Shown here one piece after another: positions 20,944 to 30,189 of a stretch of 64,000 nucleotides of DNA (its first letter is position 1; each line of letters begins with the position of its first letter). This DNA comes from Tritrichomonas musculus (Eukaryota; Parabasalia; Tritrichomonadida; Tritrichomonadidae): positions 10,726,001-10,790,000 of the forward strand of contig JAPFFF010000001.1 of NCBI GenBank assembly GCA_039105265.1, in the 5' to 3' direction. Position numbers and translations under genes: made by a program. The notes under the pieces were generated by a model. The model did no database searches. It saw only the letters and a list, made by a program, of their open reading frames with translations, and was not told the DNA's origin.

Positions 20944-23790
20944 TTATTCATCGTAATGAGTTTTGCTCTTCTTTCTTCCTTTCTTTCTCATCAAAAAAAT
21001 TGCTTTCTGAATTGCCATTTTATCTTCATTTGTCATTTGATTTTCAAGATTTGGATCTTGAGCTTGGCCTTGGTTTGGCGATTGTCCTTGATTTTGGTTT
21101 TGATCTTGAGAGTTAAGTTGAATTCGAATCAGTTCTTGTTTTAAGAAAGGAGCTCTTTCATGCAATTGGAGGAATTCTTCATCATTAACGTTCTTTCCAG
21201 GCGAAAAATTCTTTTTAACGTCATTTGAAACAATAAATGAATGATAATTGGTTGAATCGTTAAGGCCAAGTGATTCACCACTTGCTGAATTTACTTTTGT
21301 AAACATATCAATCAATTCATTGTTTTTGTTAGCTGAAGCAATTTTGTAGGGATTAGCCGCTTTTGAAGAAGATAAAGATGCTCTATATGTTAATAAAGCT
21401 TCAACAGCTGCCTTATTCGAGAAAAATGTAGCATAACTCAAAGGTGACCATCCCCAGGTATCTAACTGGTTGATTTCATTGGGATCATTTAAAATAAGAA
21501 TGGCGATGGAAATTGGATTTCCGATAATTGATGCTGCGTGGATTGGAAGGAAATTCTTATTTGTGAAGAAGGAATTAGGAGAATAGTTCGGATCATCTTT
21601 CAAAATTCCAAGGAATAAATAAAGCATGAGGCCTTCAATATCTTGTGTTTGCAAAAGTGAGAAAATATCAGTAATCTTTGTTGAGCTTTCATCACCAGAA
21701 TAATCACTATCTTTAGTGTCATCATCATCTTCATCATCGTTTATTTGAATAAATCGTTTTTTATCTTGAATTTTAACAAAATCATGATTGATATATTTCT
21801 TTTCAATGAATTCTTGGCGCTGTTGAACGTTTGATAATGGATCTATCCCTCTACGGATTTTCTTGGGCCCTGTTAAAACGCCTTCATAAACTTTATTCAA
21901 AGAATTTCCTGGAAACATTTCAAGTAGTTTCAATATGTATGGATCAAGCTTGTCAAGCTTTAACGAACGAACAGAAGATACGCCAGCGAGTGAACGATGG
22001 CACCCAGCACACTTTTCACATATTAATAATGCTTTATTAGCAACAATCCATTCAGCAATTTCTGCGCCGCAATCTGCGCATTTGCATGGAGTAGTAGAAG
22101 TAAATGAGGTTGAACTAAATAAAGAGCTGTTGCTTTTGGTGGCTTTAGCATCGTTATCACTCTTGTTGGCTCTATCTGACGATGGTGGTGTTGGAATAAA
22201 TAATGGTGATTGAGAATTATTGTTTCGCATATTTTGTGGTGGTGGAGGTGTCACTGGTGAGATTGCCTTATTAGACATGTGCAATGGACTGGGGTTTTTC
22301 ATTAAAGGAGAACGATTAGTTAAAGACATTCTTCTAGTTTTAACTTTCATTGATCCATATCCAGCTTTTGGTTTTCTTTTGGTAATTACCATTAAATCGC
22401 TATCATCTTCATCAGTGTAAAAATTTTTACCATCTTTTGAATGAGGAAGATTAGTATCGAATGATCCTTTATATGACTCGTTCCTTTGATGATGGTGCTT
22501 TGGCATTTTCATTGGTATTGAATTTAGGTCACCTGTTTCAAGAGCATGTAGAATACCATTTCTAATTGCAGCTATCCATTCATCATAATCTAATGTTGAC
22601 AGCGCTTGGAGTGTCAGCGAAACATCTGGAGTAACAACTTTAAAAAGAAAAGGCCTCTCATCTGAATTTGAACTTCCACCTGGACTCATTACATTATTTG
22701 AGTTGAAATTTGAGCCAGAATTGGCATTTGAAATTGATTGAGTTGGTTCACCTTTCTTTTGAACTGTTGCAATAGCGAGATTAATTGAAAATGAGGGATT
22801 ATGTGCGTTTTCTACTGTTTTCGAGTATGAAAGTTGACCATTAGCGCAAGTGAAAAATTTCTTGGAGAATTTTTTAGAATTTTTCTTTTTACGATATAGG
22901 TAACCTTGCTTTGAGACAATTTTGTTTGAATTTTGCTCTGGTAAGTGATTATGAAGGCGTTTAATTGCATTTGGAATTGAATTATTAACTTTAATACGAT
23001 TATCCTTTATACTTTTTTCAATTGATTCAAAATCAGGATTTAAAATTTTTAAGAAATCTGTATCAACAGGCGATTGGTCGTTGATATTATTATCTCCATT
23101 TTCATCTTTTTTGTTATAATAGTATTTGATGCTGTTTGTTGATTTACTATATATCTCGGAATAATCGTCGTCAAGTTGTTTGAGATTCTTAATTGATTCG
23201 ACAAAACTTTTTGGAAAATTGAGTAAGAATTGTGATATTAAATGTTCTGTTTTTGTTTCATCAAGTTCAATTAAAGACACATAATCATATAAAGTGAGAG
23301 TTGATTCACGCAAAACATCGTCTAACTCATTTAATTTCTCAGAAGATAACTTTTGATTTTTATTTGATACTGAAAGGTACTTTTCTTGGCTTGTAGAATA
23401 TTTTTCAAGTAATTTTTCATGATTTTTTTTCAGTTCTGTCAAGTTTGGTATTTCATTTTTGACAAATTGTTTCATTACTCTTTCGGAAGAATTTGTTACT
23501 TTTTGAAAATGATTTCGAAGAGAACTTTGAATATCGTTCATTGATCCCATTAGTTTTTCGAATGTTGAGTTTGTACAAACAAACTCGATTTGATTTAATG
23601 AACTTATAATTTCTTGAAGGGCATCGCATAATTGATTACCAAGATTAGTATAATGACCAAGAGTTTTTGTGACTTTTTGAAGTTGGCCTGAAAGTTCTGA
23701 AAGATGTGCGTAGCGCTGAGATTGTTCCATTATATATAATGGATTTTCATGCAACATTAAAAACGGGACTTGCTGATTTGAGTCACTCAT
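20944..23790 (-). CDS. ACAP-type ArfGAP (BAR-PH-ArfGAP-ankyrin)
   Basis: The 948-aa product shows the complete ACAP layout. A helical BAR-like region lies at about 20-280, and a PH domain at about 293-415 (SKQGYLYRKKKNSKKFSKKF at its start, YDEWIAAIRNGI in its last helix). A Ser/Pro/Asn-rich linker spans about 420-565. The ArfGAP zinc finger follows, with C571, C574, C591 and C594 in the canonical C-x2-C-x16-C-x2-C spacing and arginine finger R599 in CHRSLAG. Ankyrin-like repeats lie at about 745-840 and a Gln/Asn-rich stretch near the C-terminus. Such proteins sense membrane curvature and stimulate GTP hydrolysis by Arf GTPases during endocytic recycling. All key residues are present. The start is the ATG at 23790. 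Confidence 0.9.
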   Translation of the reverse strand: MSDSNQQVPFLMLHENPLYIMEQSQRYAHLSELSGQLQKVTKTLGHYTNLGNQLCDALQEIISSLNQIEFVCTNSTFEKLMGSMNDIQSSLRNHFQKVTNSSERVMKQFVKNEIPNLTELKKNHEKLLEKYSTSQEKYLSVSNKNQKLSSEKLNELDDVLRESTLTLYDYVSLIELDETKTEHLISQFLLNFPKSFVESIKNLKQLDDDYSEIYSKSTNSIKYYYNKKDENGDNNINDQSPVDTDFLKILNPDFESIEKSIKDNRIKVNNSIPNAIKRLHNHLPEQNSNKIVSKQGYLYRKKKNSKKFSKKFFTCANGQLSYSKTVENAHNPSFSINLAIATVQKKGEPTQSISNANSGSNFNSNNVMSPGGSSNSDERPFLFKVVTPDVSLTLQALSTLDYDEWIAAIRNGILHALETGDLNSIPMKMPKHHHQRNESYKGSFDTNLPHSKDGKNFYTDEDDSDLMVITKRKPKAGYGSMKVKTRRMSLTNRSPLMKNPSPLHMSNKAISPVTPPPPQNMRNNNSQSPLFIPTPPSSDRANKSDNDAKATKSNSSLFSSTSFTSTTPCKCADCGAEIAEWIVANKALLICEKCAGCHRSLAGVSSVRSLKLDKLDPYILKLLEMFPGNSLNKVYEGVLTGPKKIRRGIDPLSNVQQRQEFIEKKYINHDFVKIQDKKRFIQINDDEDDDDTKDSDYSGDESSTKITDIFSLLQTQDIEGLMLYLFLGILKDDPNYSPNSFFTNKNFLPIHAASIIGNPISIAILILNDPNEINQLDTWGWSPLSYATFFSNKAAVEALLTYRASLSSSKAANPYKIASANKNNELIDMFTKVNSASGESLGLNDSTNYHSFIVSNDVKKNFSPGKNVNDEEFLQLHERAPFLKQELIRIQLNSQDQNQNQGQSPNQGQAQDPNLENQMTNEDKMAIQKAIFLMRKKGRKKSKTHYDE

Positions 23791-24071
23791 TAATCAGGAT
23801 TACAAAAATTTTCTTTTTGAATGTTCTTTCAATTTGATAAAGACGGTTTTTTTCTTACGTTAAATAGCATTGAAAAATGAAAAGCTTGAGTATAAATATT
23901 AAAATATAATGTGCACTTCTTTTAATTTTATTAATATGTTAAAAAAAAAAAAAAGAATTTTTCAAGAGATTTTCTTATTTTTTTGATTTTATAGGGTATA
24001 GTCCAATTTTACCAATTTTGAATAGTTTATTCATTGAAAAAGTTCAAGATTGTATTTTACCCTTAATTGAA

Positions 24072-24662
24072 ATGGAAACAGATGATGATGCGCCTGAATT
24101 CAAAGTCGTTTTGATTGGAGATCAGTTTGTTGGCAAAACATCCCTCATTAATCGTTTCTATCGAGATATTTTCAATGAAGATGAACCATCTACAATTGCA
24201 GCTGCCTACCTTCAAGTTCCTGTCGTTGTCAAAGGTAAAACCGTAAAATTAAATATTTGGGATACTGCAGGTCATGAACGTTTTCATTGCATTGTTCCAC
24301 TTTATGCGCGAACAGCAGACACACTTATTATAGTATTTGATATTACCCAGCCAAAAACATTTGAAAGTGCAAAGGAATGGCTGTCAAATCTTTCTGATGA
24401 AATTACCAAAGCCCCTATTTCATTTCTTGTAGCAAATAAGTCTGATTTATCACCAGATGCTGATACTAGTTCATACGAATCATGGGCAAAAGAAAATGGA
24501 TTATTTTTTGAAAAGACATCAGCATTGAGTGGGGATAATGTGAATAAACTATTCATGAGAACATCTGAGGAACTATTAACAAATTGTTTCACACCACAGA
24601 ATCCACCTCATAAACAAGCAGTTAATATTCAAGAAAACAAGCAGCAGAATTCTTGTTGTTAA
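24072..24662 (+). CDS. Rab-family small GTPase (Rab5/21/22-like)
   Basis: The 196-aa product has all five GTPase motifs: GDQFVGKTS (16-24), switch I STIAAAY with T41, WDTAGHE (63-69), NKSD and TSALS. It ends in a double-cysteine NSCC tail for geranylgeranylation. The switch I sequence and YARTADTLIIVFDIT resemble the Rab5/Rab21/Rab22 endosomal group. Position 68 is His (codon CAT) where nearly all Rabs have the catalytic Gln, which in related GTPases slows intrinsic hydrolysis. I chose the ATG at 24072: the frame is open to 24018, but only a TTG begins it and the residues between are not Rab-like. The upstream neighbour on the other strand is an ArfGAP, also a membrane-traffic protein. Confidence 0.9.
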   Translation: METDDDAPEFKVVLIGDQFVGKTSLINRFYRDIFNEDEPSTIAAAYLQVPVVVKGKTVKLNIWDTAGHERFHCIVPLYARTADTLIIVFDITQPKTFESAKEWLSNLSDEITKAPISFLVANKSDLSPDADTSSYESWAKENGLFFEKTSALSGDNVNKLFMRTSEELLTNCFTPQNPPHKQAVNIQENKQQNSCC

Positions 24663-24960
24663 TTTTCTTGAAAATGTTAGAATTAAAATGTTTTTTTTTT
24701 TTAAATATGTTCTATCCAATTTTCAATCATTATTAACTCACTTCTATATTAGTATGCACTTCTTAGGTTTAGATGTGAGATTTTATTTTTTCTGATTTGT
24801 TTGTTCTTTGGAAATTCATAGAATATTTTGAATATTTACTTTAAATAATGATAATTAATTTATCTCCCCAAAAAATAAGAAAATATAAAATAGCAAAATT
24901 ATTTTTTTATCATTAAATTTTTAAAATTTGATGGTTTTGAATATAAGTTATATAATATAA

Positions 24961-25809
24961 CTATTCAGAATCTTGAGATAATAATTCGACAGAAGGAAAT
25001 GCTTCTTTTAATAATGATATCAAATTAATTGATATCGATGTTTTTGGAAATCTTTTTAAAGATTTATAAATTTCTGACATCGTTTCATAACTAAGATACA
25101 TCAACATCTTTAATTTTTTGTTATTGAATAAGCTCATCAAAATTTGTGTTGCTACATCAATAATGTTTTGATCATCGAAATTGTCTAATAAAAGGTTTGA
25201 TAGTGTATCAAATATCCAGTTTTGTGCCATTATTTCAGCAGCTTTATCATGCGGAGATAAATTATATAAAAATATTAATGACATTTGTAGAGACCTTGAT
25301 GGCACTATTGATGATGAAATAATTTGCTTAGCATTTATGATCATTTGAACTAAAAGTTCTGGATATTTGTTGTATAAAATATCGCGTGTTTGATTTGATT
25401 GGCATAAATTACCAAAAATCCCAAAAGCAGTTGAATTAATATCAGTATCCAAAGAAATATCAATAGCATTTGCAATTATTTCAACAACTTCTTCTCTATT
25501 TATAATGTCATAGCAATTTGGTTCTTTTGTGGATAAATACCATAAGCATTTTAATATAATTAAGAGATTATTTTCTTCTGAATCCAAAGCCTCATTGGCT
25601 ATCCGGCGCATCCATCTTTCCTCAGTTTCTAATTCTTCTTTTATGATGTCATTTTCAAATTTTAAAGAATCAAATTGAGATTTTTTTGTTTCTTGAAAGC
25701 AATAATTAGAAGTAACAATTTCTACTTGCGATTTCAAAGGGTCTAGTTCTTTTTCAATTTCTTCACACAAAGGAGTTATAAAGGCATTGTCCAAACTTGG
25801 TGTTTGCAT
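24961..25809 (-). CDS. ARM-like helical-repeat protein, unknown function
   Basis: The 282-aa product has a helical, charged N-terminus (1-85) with a short ERWMRRIANEAL segment. It continues with helical repeats resembling armadillo units, for example LLIILKCLWYLSTKEP, TAFGIFGNLCQSNQTR and MSLIFLYNLSPHDKAAEIM. It carries no signal peptide, membrane segment or enzymatic motif. The size is small for an importin-alpha or beta-catenin; similar short ARM proteins are common in protists. An initiator-like TCATAT lies 13 bases upstream of the ATG. Confidence 0.65.
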   Translation of the reverse strand: MQTPSLDNAFITPLCEEIEKELDPLKSQVEIVTSNYCFQETKKSQFDSLKFENDIIKEELETEERWMRRIANEALDSEENNLLIILKCLWYLSTKEPNCYDIINREEVVEIIANAIDISLDTDINSTAFGIFGNLCQSNQTRDILYNKYPELLVQMIINAKQIISSSIVPSRSLQMSLIFLYNLSPHDKAAEIMAQNWIFDTLSNLLLDNFDDQNIIDVATQILMSLFNNKKLKMLMYLSYETMSEIYKSLKRFPKTSISINLISLLKEAFPSVELLSQDSE

Positions 25810-25818
25810 GATTTAAAA

Positions 25819-25824
25819 ATATGA
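25819..25824 (-). promoter_or_regulatory. Initiator-like motif (TCATAT)
   Basis: On the minus strand the motif fits TCAYWT and would give a 13-base leader before the ATG at 25809. Motif and spacing are the only evidence. Confidence 0.45.
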
Positions 25825-25881
25825 ACATCAAAGAAACATCAAAAAAAACTGAAAAAAATTTTTATTGAAAAAATAAAATAT

Positions 25882-26019
25882 TCATTTTAGAATGTAATAT
25901 GAGAAATGTCTTTTGGGAACTTGAATGATTATTTCTCCAATTTCATGATGATCAATTCCTATTCTAACATTGTTTATTTTTAATTTTTTCATATTATATA
26001 AAAAATAAATTGTTTTCAT
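25882..26019 (-). CDS. Possible small ORF (45 aa)
   Basis: The frame starts with ATG right after an in-frame stop and encodes a 45-residue basic peptide whose second half (INNVRIGIDHHEIGEIIIQV) looks more like protein than AT-rich chance sequence. It lies between two divergent genes, where promoters are expected. It has no recognised homologue and no other support. It could be a remnant of a lost gene. Confidence 0.25.
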   Translation of the reverse strand: MKTIYFLYNMKKLKINNVRIGIDHHEIGEIIIQVPKRHFSYYILK

Positions 26020-26339
26020 TCAGTCTTTCTTTCACAGAAGATCTAAATTTTTCTATTATTCATAATTCATTACTGAAACGCAGTGTTAAGCATGTGAATA
26101 TTAAATTCAAAGTCAAATATCATTCATTTATTTGAACATTGTATTTTTGAGTTTTTCAATGAATAGAAAAATTCAAAAAAAAAAATAAAAAATTGAGAAA
26201 TCCTCTTGTAATAAATCTTTTTTTTTTTTTTGGGTTTTATATTAGTGAATCAATTTAGCTGAATAAAAAATGAAATAAAAAAATTTGCACAAGGAATGAT
26301 TTCTATATTTCTATTTTAAATTTCCTATCGTTATTTTAA

Positions 26340-27089
26340 ATGTTTTCTTTTTTCAGGAAGTTTCTCTCTTTTCCTGAATATTCAGACTATCTGCATGCAA
26401 TGTCAGAACTAAATAGCAAAGAGAAGCAAATGAGCCAAGCCATTAAAGCAGCATTTGATGCATTGCCTGGGTATAATGCAATGCAAAAGTTTGAACTTCA
26501 CGATACTTATGAGCGCATAACATCATGTGGTGTTAGACTTACTAAGATCATGAAAAACAATCAAAAAAATTTAGAGCCGTATAAAGATGCTTATACAACT
26601 CTAACTTCAATTCAATCAGAAACTGCAAAATGGACAACAATGCGTGATAATATTAAAATATCCGCCGATAAGAGCCAAGCAGAAGCTGATAGAGCTCAGC
26701 AATATCTTGAAAAAATGCGTCAAAGTGGTTGCCAAGAAGCTCAGATACAAGAAGCTGAATCATCTTATGATACAGCCAAAAGAAAGGCCAAAATGGACTT
26801 TGACTCATTTAATGACACAAATAAACGTGTTAAAGAAGCTGTAAAACCCTTTCAAAAAGAATTTTTAGATGAATTTAGAGATACAACCATTAATTATTTA
26901 GACCAAAGAATTCAATGCGCAAAAGAAATTAAAGAACTTTGTATTGAATTTGATGAAGCTACTAATTCTTTTTCAGATTATGATGATGGTAGAAATGAAA
27001 GCTATAAAGAATTTATTAATGAACTTGAAGAGGAAGAAAAAAAGATTTTTGGTGAAGTACTACCAATTTCAAATGACTATTCAGATTAA
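26340..27089 (+). CDS. BAR-like coiled-coil protein
   Basis: The 249-aa product is nearly all helical. After a short hydrophobic N-terminus (MFSFFRKFLSFPEY) come three long amphipathic helices at about 20-85, 90-165 and 170-240, rich in Lys, Glu, Ala and Gln. Stretches such as VKEAVKPFQKEFLDEFRDTT and ITSCGVRLTKIMKNNQKNLE suit a BAR-domain dimer of the amphiphysin/endophilin size class. No SH3 or PH domain follows. Binding to curved membranes is the family role and fits the traffic genes nearby, but the match is by architecture rather than a diagnostic motif. Confidence 0.6.
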   Translation: MFSFFRKFLSFPEYSDYLHAMSELNSKEKQMSQAIKAAFDALPGYNAMQKFELHDTYERITSCGVRLTKIMKNNQKNLEPYKDAYTTLTSIQSETAKWTTMRDNIKISADKSQAEADRAQQYLEKMRQSGCQEAQIQEAESSYDTAKRKAKMDFDSFNDTNKRVKEAVKPFQKEFLDEFRDTTINYLDQRIQCAKEIKELCIEFDEATNSFSDYDDGRNESYKEFINELEEEEKKIFGEVLPISNDYSD

Positions 27090-27524
27090 GAATTAAAATG
27101 TGTTTGTTTAGTGAATAATAATAGACTTTGATTTCATTTTATAAACTATTACTTATTTGAAACAAAATATGAGTAATATTTAACAAATATTTATTTAATA
27201 AAAATTGCTATCCTGAAATAGTGGGATTCATATAACATTTTACATGCAATTATTTCAGCTCTTTGGTATAATATCACAAATTCTTCTCATACAAGTGATA
27301 AAAAAATGAAAGTTGAGTTTGAGAATTCAATTATAACTCACAATTTCATTCAATTTTAAATCATTGAAATAAATAATAATAACATTCAAAATTTTATCAA
27401 TTGTTAGAATTCTTGGGTAAAGTAATTGAGTGGTTATAAGAGAATAAATCCGTCTTTTATTAATCAAATAAGAATCGATTACAAAAAAATGATTAATTAC
27501 AGTTCATAATTGTTTTTGGGAAAA
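27090..27524. other. Intergenic DNA between convergent genes
   Basis: About 435 bp of AT-rich sequence with no gene, repeat or RNA signature visible. Confidence 0.4.
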
Positions 27525-28736
27525 TCAGCATCTCAATGCTTTTTGTTTTAGAACTCGATCATATTTTTTAGCCCAAAATTTTTGTTGTTCTTCTTTGACG
27601 ATTGGTGGTTTATCCGGTAATTCAAAGCAAGAAAAGTCTCTAAACATGAAATTCAGGAATCCTTTTACAGCATCACGATTTATATATTCATCGATATTAA
27701 TCGACAACAATTTTGGCTTATTTTTTAATATATTGGTCAAATGAATCATATTACTTTTATCAGTTTTCATGGCAATAAAAACAATGTCATTATAATTTTT
27801 ATCAATAGCTATTGATTGATTTGTGTACAAACCATATTGTAGCATCAATGTTTGCATTTGAAGATCATCAGTTGTCCTAAAAGGTTTATGTAATGTTAGT
27901 TCTATTTTTTCTTTAAAATTGATATATGCTTCTTCACAAATCTTTTTTGTTAAAGAGAAAGGAATGTGCGAATAACTGAATGGGAAAATATGGTGATATT
28001 TTTTCTTAAATTCTAATATTGTGTTGGTAACAATAGCATTGAATTGATAATCACCATTTTTTACAAATTTTTCTCTATTTTTCAATTCATAGTTATAGGA
28101 TTCAACTCTTGACCAATAAGTAGATTTTGATATTACTTTAGATTTGCCATCTGGTGTGAAAAAATCAGATGAGCTCACTGGTCTTCCAAAGTACATATCA
28201 TCATTTACATAAATGAAATGTTCAGAAAGCCCTGGTATTCGATATAATAAAAAATCTATTGAATTTGAATTAAAAGTTGGTAAAGTTACATTTGATGGAA
28301 ATATTTGTGAATGTGAAATAAATTTTATTTTTGGATGATAGGAATTAATCCAATTTGGTTTTTGATCCCAGGTTACAATGAATATATTATTAATCCAGGG
28401 AGCATTTTTTTCAACTGATCGAAGAGAATAACGCATTTCTTCAATGTCAACATATCTGTTCATAAAATCTTTTTTACTAAAAGAAATTTTGCATTTTTCT
28501 TTCGCTTTTGAATATTCATTTAACCATTTTTGATCTCTTCCATCAACCCAAGTGTAAACGATATCTATTGGAAATGAAGAAATGTTAATATGATTCTTTT
28601 TATTAATAAATAAAGAATTATTTTGAAAAGATGGACACTGATTTTGATTCTGTAGAATTAAACTGAAAATGCAAATAAATGTATAGATCAATAATATACT
28701 TTGAATAGATGCACCTCTAAAAATGAAAAAATACAT
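27525..28736 (-). CDS. Stealth-family sugar-phosphate transferase
   Basis: The 403-aa product is a type II membrane protein: a short N-terminus, one signal anchor at about 10-28, then a lumenal catalytic domain. The conserved regions of the Stealth family (GlcNAc-1-phosphotransferase and microbial capsule enzymes) are visible. CR1 is IDIVYTWVDG (57-66). CR2 runs from RYVDIEEMRYSLRSVEKNAP (95-114) through FIVTWDQKP to HFIYVNDDMYFGRPV. CR3 is SHIPFSLTKKICEEAY (about 256-271). CR4 lies near RDFSCFELPD (366-375). These enzymes move hexose-1-phosphate onto glycans and make phosphodiester-linked sugars; Golgi location is inferred from the anchor. The family motifs and the usual catalytic-domain length suggest an active enzyme. 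Confidence 0.9.
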   Translation of the reverse strand: MYFFIFRGASIQSILLIYTFICIFSLILQNQNQCPSFQNNSLFINKKNHINISSFPIDIVYTWVDGRDQKWLNEYSKAKEKCKISFSKKDFMNRYVDIEEMRYSLRSVEKNAPWINNIFIVTWDQKPNWINSYHPKIKFISHSQIFPSNVTLPTFNSNSIDFLLYRIPGLSEHFIYVNDDMYFGRPVSSSDFFTPDGKSKVISKSTYWSRVESYNYELKNREKFVKNGDYQFNAIVTNTILEFKKKYHHIFPFSYSHIPFSLTKKICEEAYINFKEKIELTLHKPFRTTDDLQMQTLMLQYGLYTNQSIAIDKNYNDIVFIAMKTDKSNMIHLTNILKNKPKLLSINIDEYINRDAVKGFLNFMFRDFSCFELPDKPPIVKEEQQKFWAKKYDRVLKQKALRC

Positions 28737-29920
28737 ATTCCTAACAACACTTTTTAGTGGAAGTTATGAGATAAAAATATCGAGCAATAAACCTATTCAA
28801 TTTATTTCAAGATAATTTATTCAATTAATTTTTTTCAAAATAAAATCAATATGATGTCAAAAAAAAAGTTATACGTATTTTCCAAAAGTTTCTTCATATA
28901 AATTAAAAAAAACGTAATTACTAAATTATTTGATAATTAAAAGTATTCAATGTGGTTATAAATCAATTGAAAAAATAAATTATAGATAATATTATTCATT
29001 CAATTAAATTAAAATTGAAATATATGTATCTTCTTTAAAAATGAATATTTAATAAATTAAATATAATAATATATTAAATAACTTGTGTTATATATAATTA
29101 AATCCAGGTAATAGAAATCCAAATCATTTTCATAAAGATCATAGTTTCTGAAAAGTAAGAGGTATTCGTGTGAAGTGAAAACTCGTTAAATGATTTTTTT
29201 ATTTTTACTTAAATTAAATGAATATTTTATCTTATGAAAAAATATTAAGATTATTTACATATATATATCCAATACTGGCATTTGCCATTATTGGTTTTAA
29301 TGGATGTTGAGAATTTAAAAACCATATAAAAAATAATGTTTCGTCTATATCTCGAATCAAATAAAATATTTATGAATTACAAATCAATAATAATATTTTG
29401 TATTTTATTTATAAAATATATTACCTGTTATATTTTTAATTATTTAGCCATATATAGATTTAAATGCAAATTTACATTAAAAATTTAAGAAAATGACTTA
29501 TTTCCCAATTGTTTTACGAAATAATTAAACACTAATTGTATGATATAATAATAATAAATATTTAAATAAATTTTATTATGTAAATAAGTTACTTTATACT
29601 CTCATTTTAAAGAAAAATGTAATTAATATTTTGCATTATTTTGAATTATTTTTCATCGTATTTTTGTACGTTATTATTTTTAGTGACGTGAGATGATTAT
29701 TTTCGGTGAAGTGAAGTCATTAGTGAAATGTTTCTTGAAAAATATAAATTTACTCATCTTCAAAAAAATATTAAAAAAAAATATTTGGGAAATCGTAATT
29801 GCCCGCACAAAAAAGGTCAATTTTGGCCTTAAAACCGTTGTCAAATGAAAATGGAAGAATGACTTTTTGAATTATTTGGCTAATTATTCTCTGAAAATAA
29901 TAATAAAATTACTAATTTAC
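28737..29920. other. AT-rich intergenic DNA
   Basis: Nearly 1.2 kb without a supported gene or RNA. It begins with the likely promoter of the Stealth gene and ends at a 22-bp tandem array. No clear element ends are visible here. Confidence 0.45.
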
Positions 29921-30180
29921 GAAATCTTCCTCAGATATTTGCGAAGTCTTCCCAAAATAGTTGCGAAATCTTCCCCAGATATTTGCGAAATCTTCCCCAG
30001 ATATTTGCGAAATCTTCCCCAGATATTTGCGAAGTCTTCCCCAGATAATTACGAAATCTTCCCCAGATAATTACAAAATCTTCCCAAAATAGTTGCGAAA
30101 TCTTCCCCAGATATTTGCGAAATCTTCCCAAAATAGTTACGAAATCTTCCCCAGATAGTTGCGAAATCATTTTCAGATGA
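29921..30180. repeat. 22-bp tandem repeat, about 11.8 copies
   Basis: The unit is close to GAAATCTTCCCCAGATATTTGC. Variants alternate (CCCAGATA or CCAAAATAG cores; TTGC or TTAC ends). The array abuts the truncated edge of the first Maverick piece. Because the unit length is not a multiple of three and lacks stops, both strands stay open across it, but this is not a gene. Confidence 0.9.
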
Positions 30181-30189
30181 TTATTCTTA

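Noticed and set aside
24018-24071. Upstream extension of the Rab gene from a TTG
   Set aside because: The ATG at 24072 gives a normal Rab length; upstream residues do not fit the family.
2079-28736. Spliceosomal introns in the host genes
   Set aside because: All recognised proteins are continuous in one frame, and I saw no trichomonad-type ACTAACACACAG branch/acceptor motif.
29867-30170. Open frames on both strands across the 22-bp array
   Set aside because: The repeat unit lacks stops in any frame; the products are pure repeat translations.
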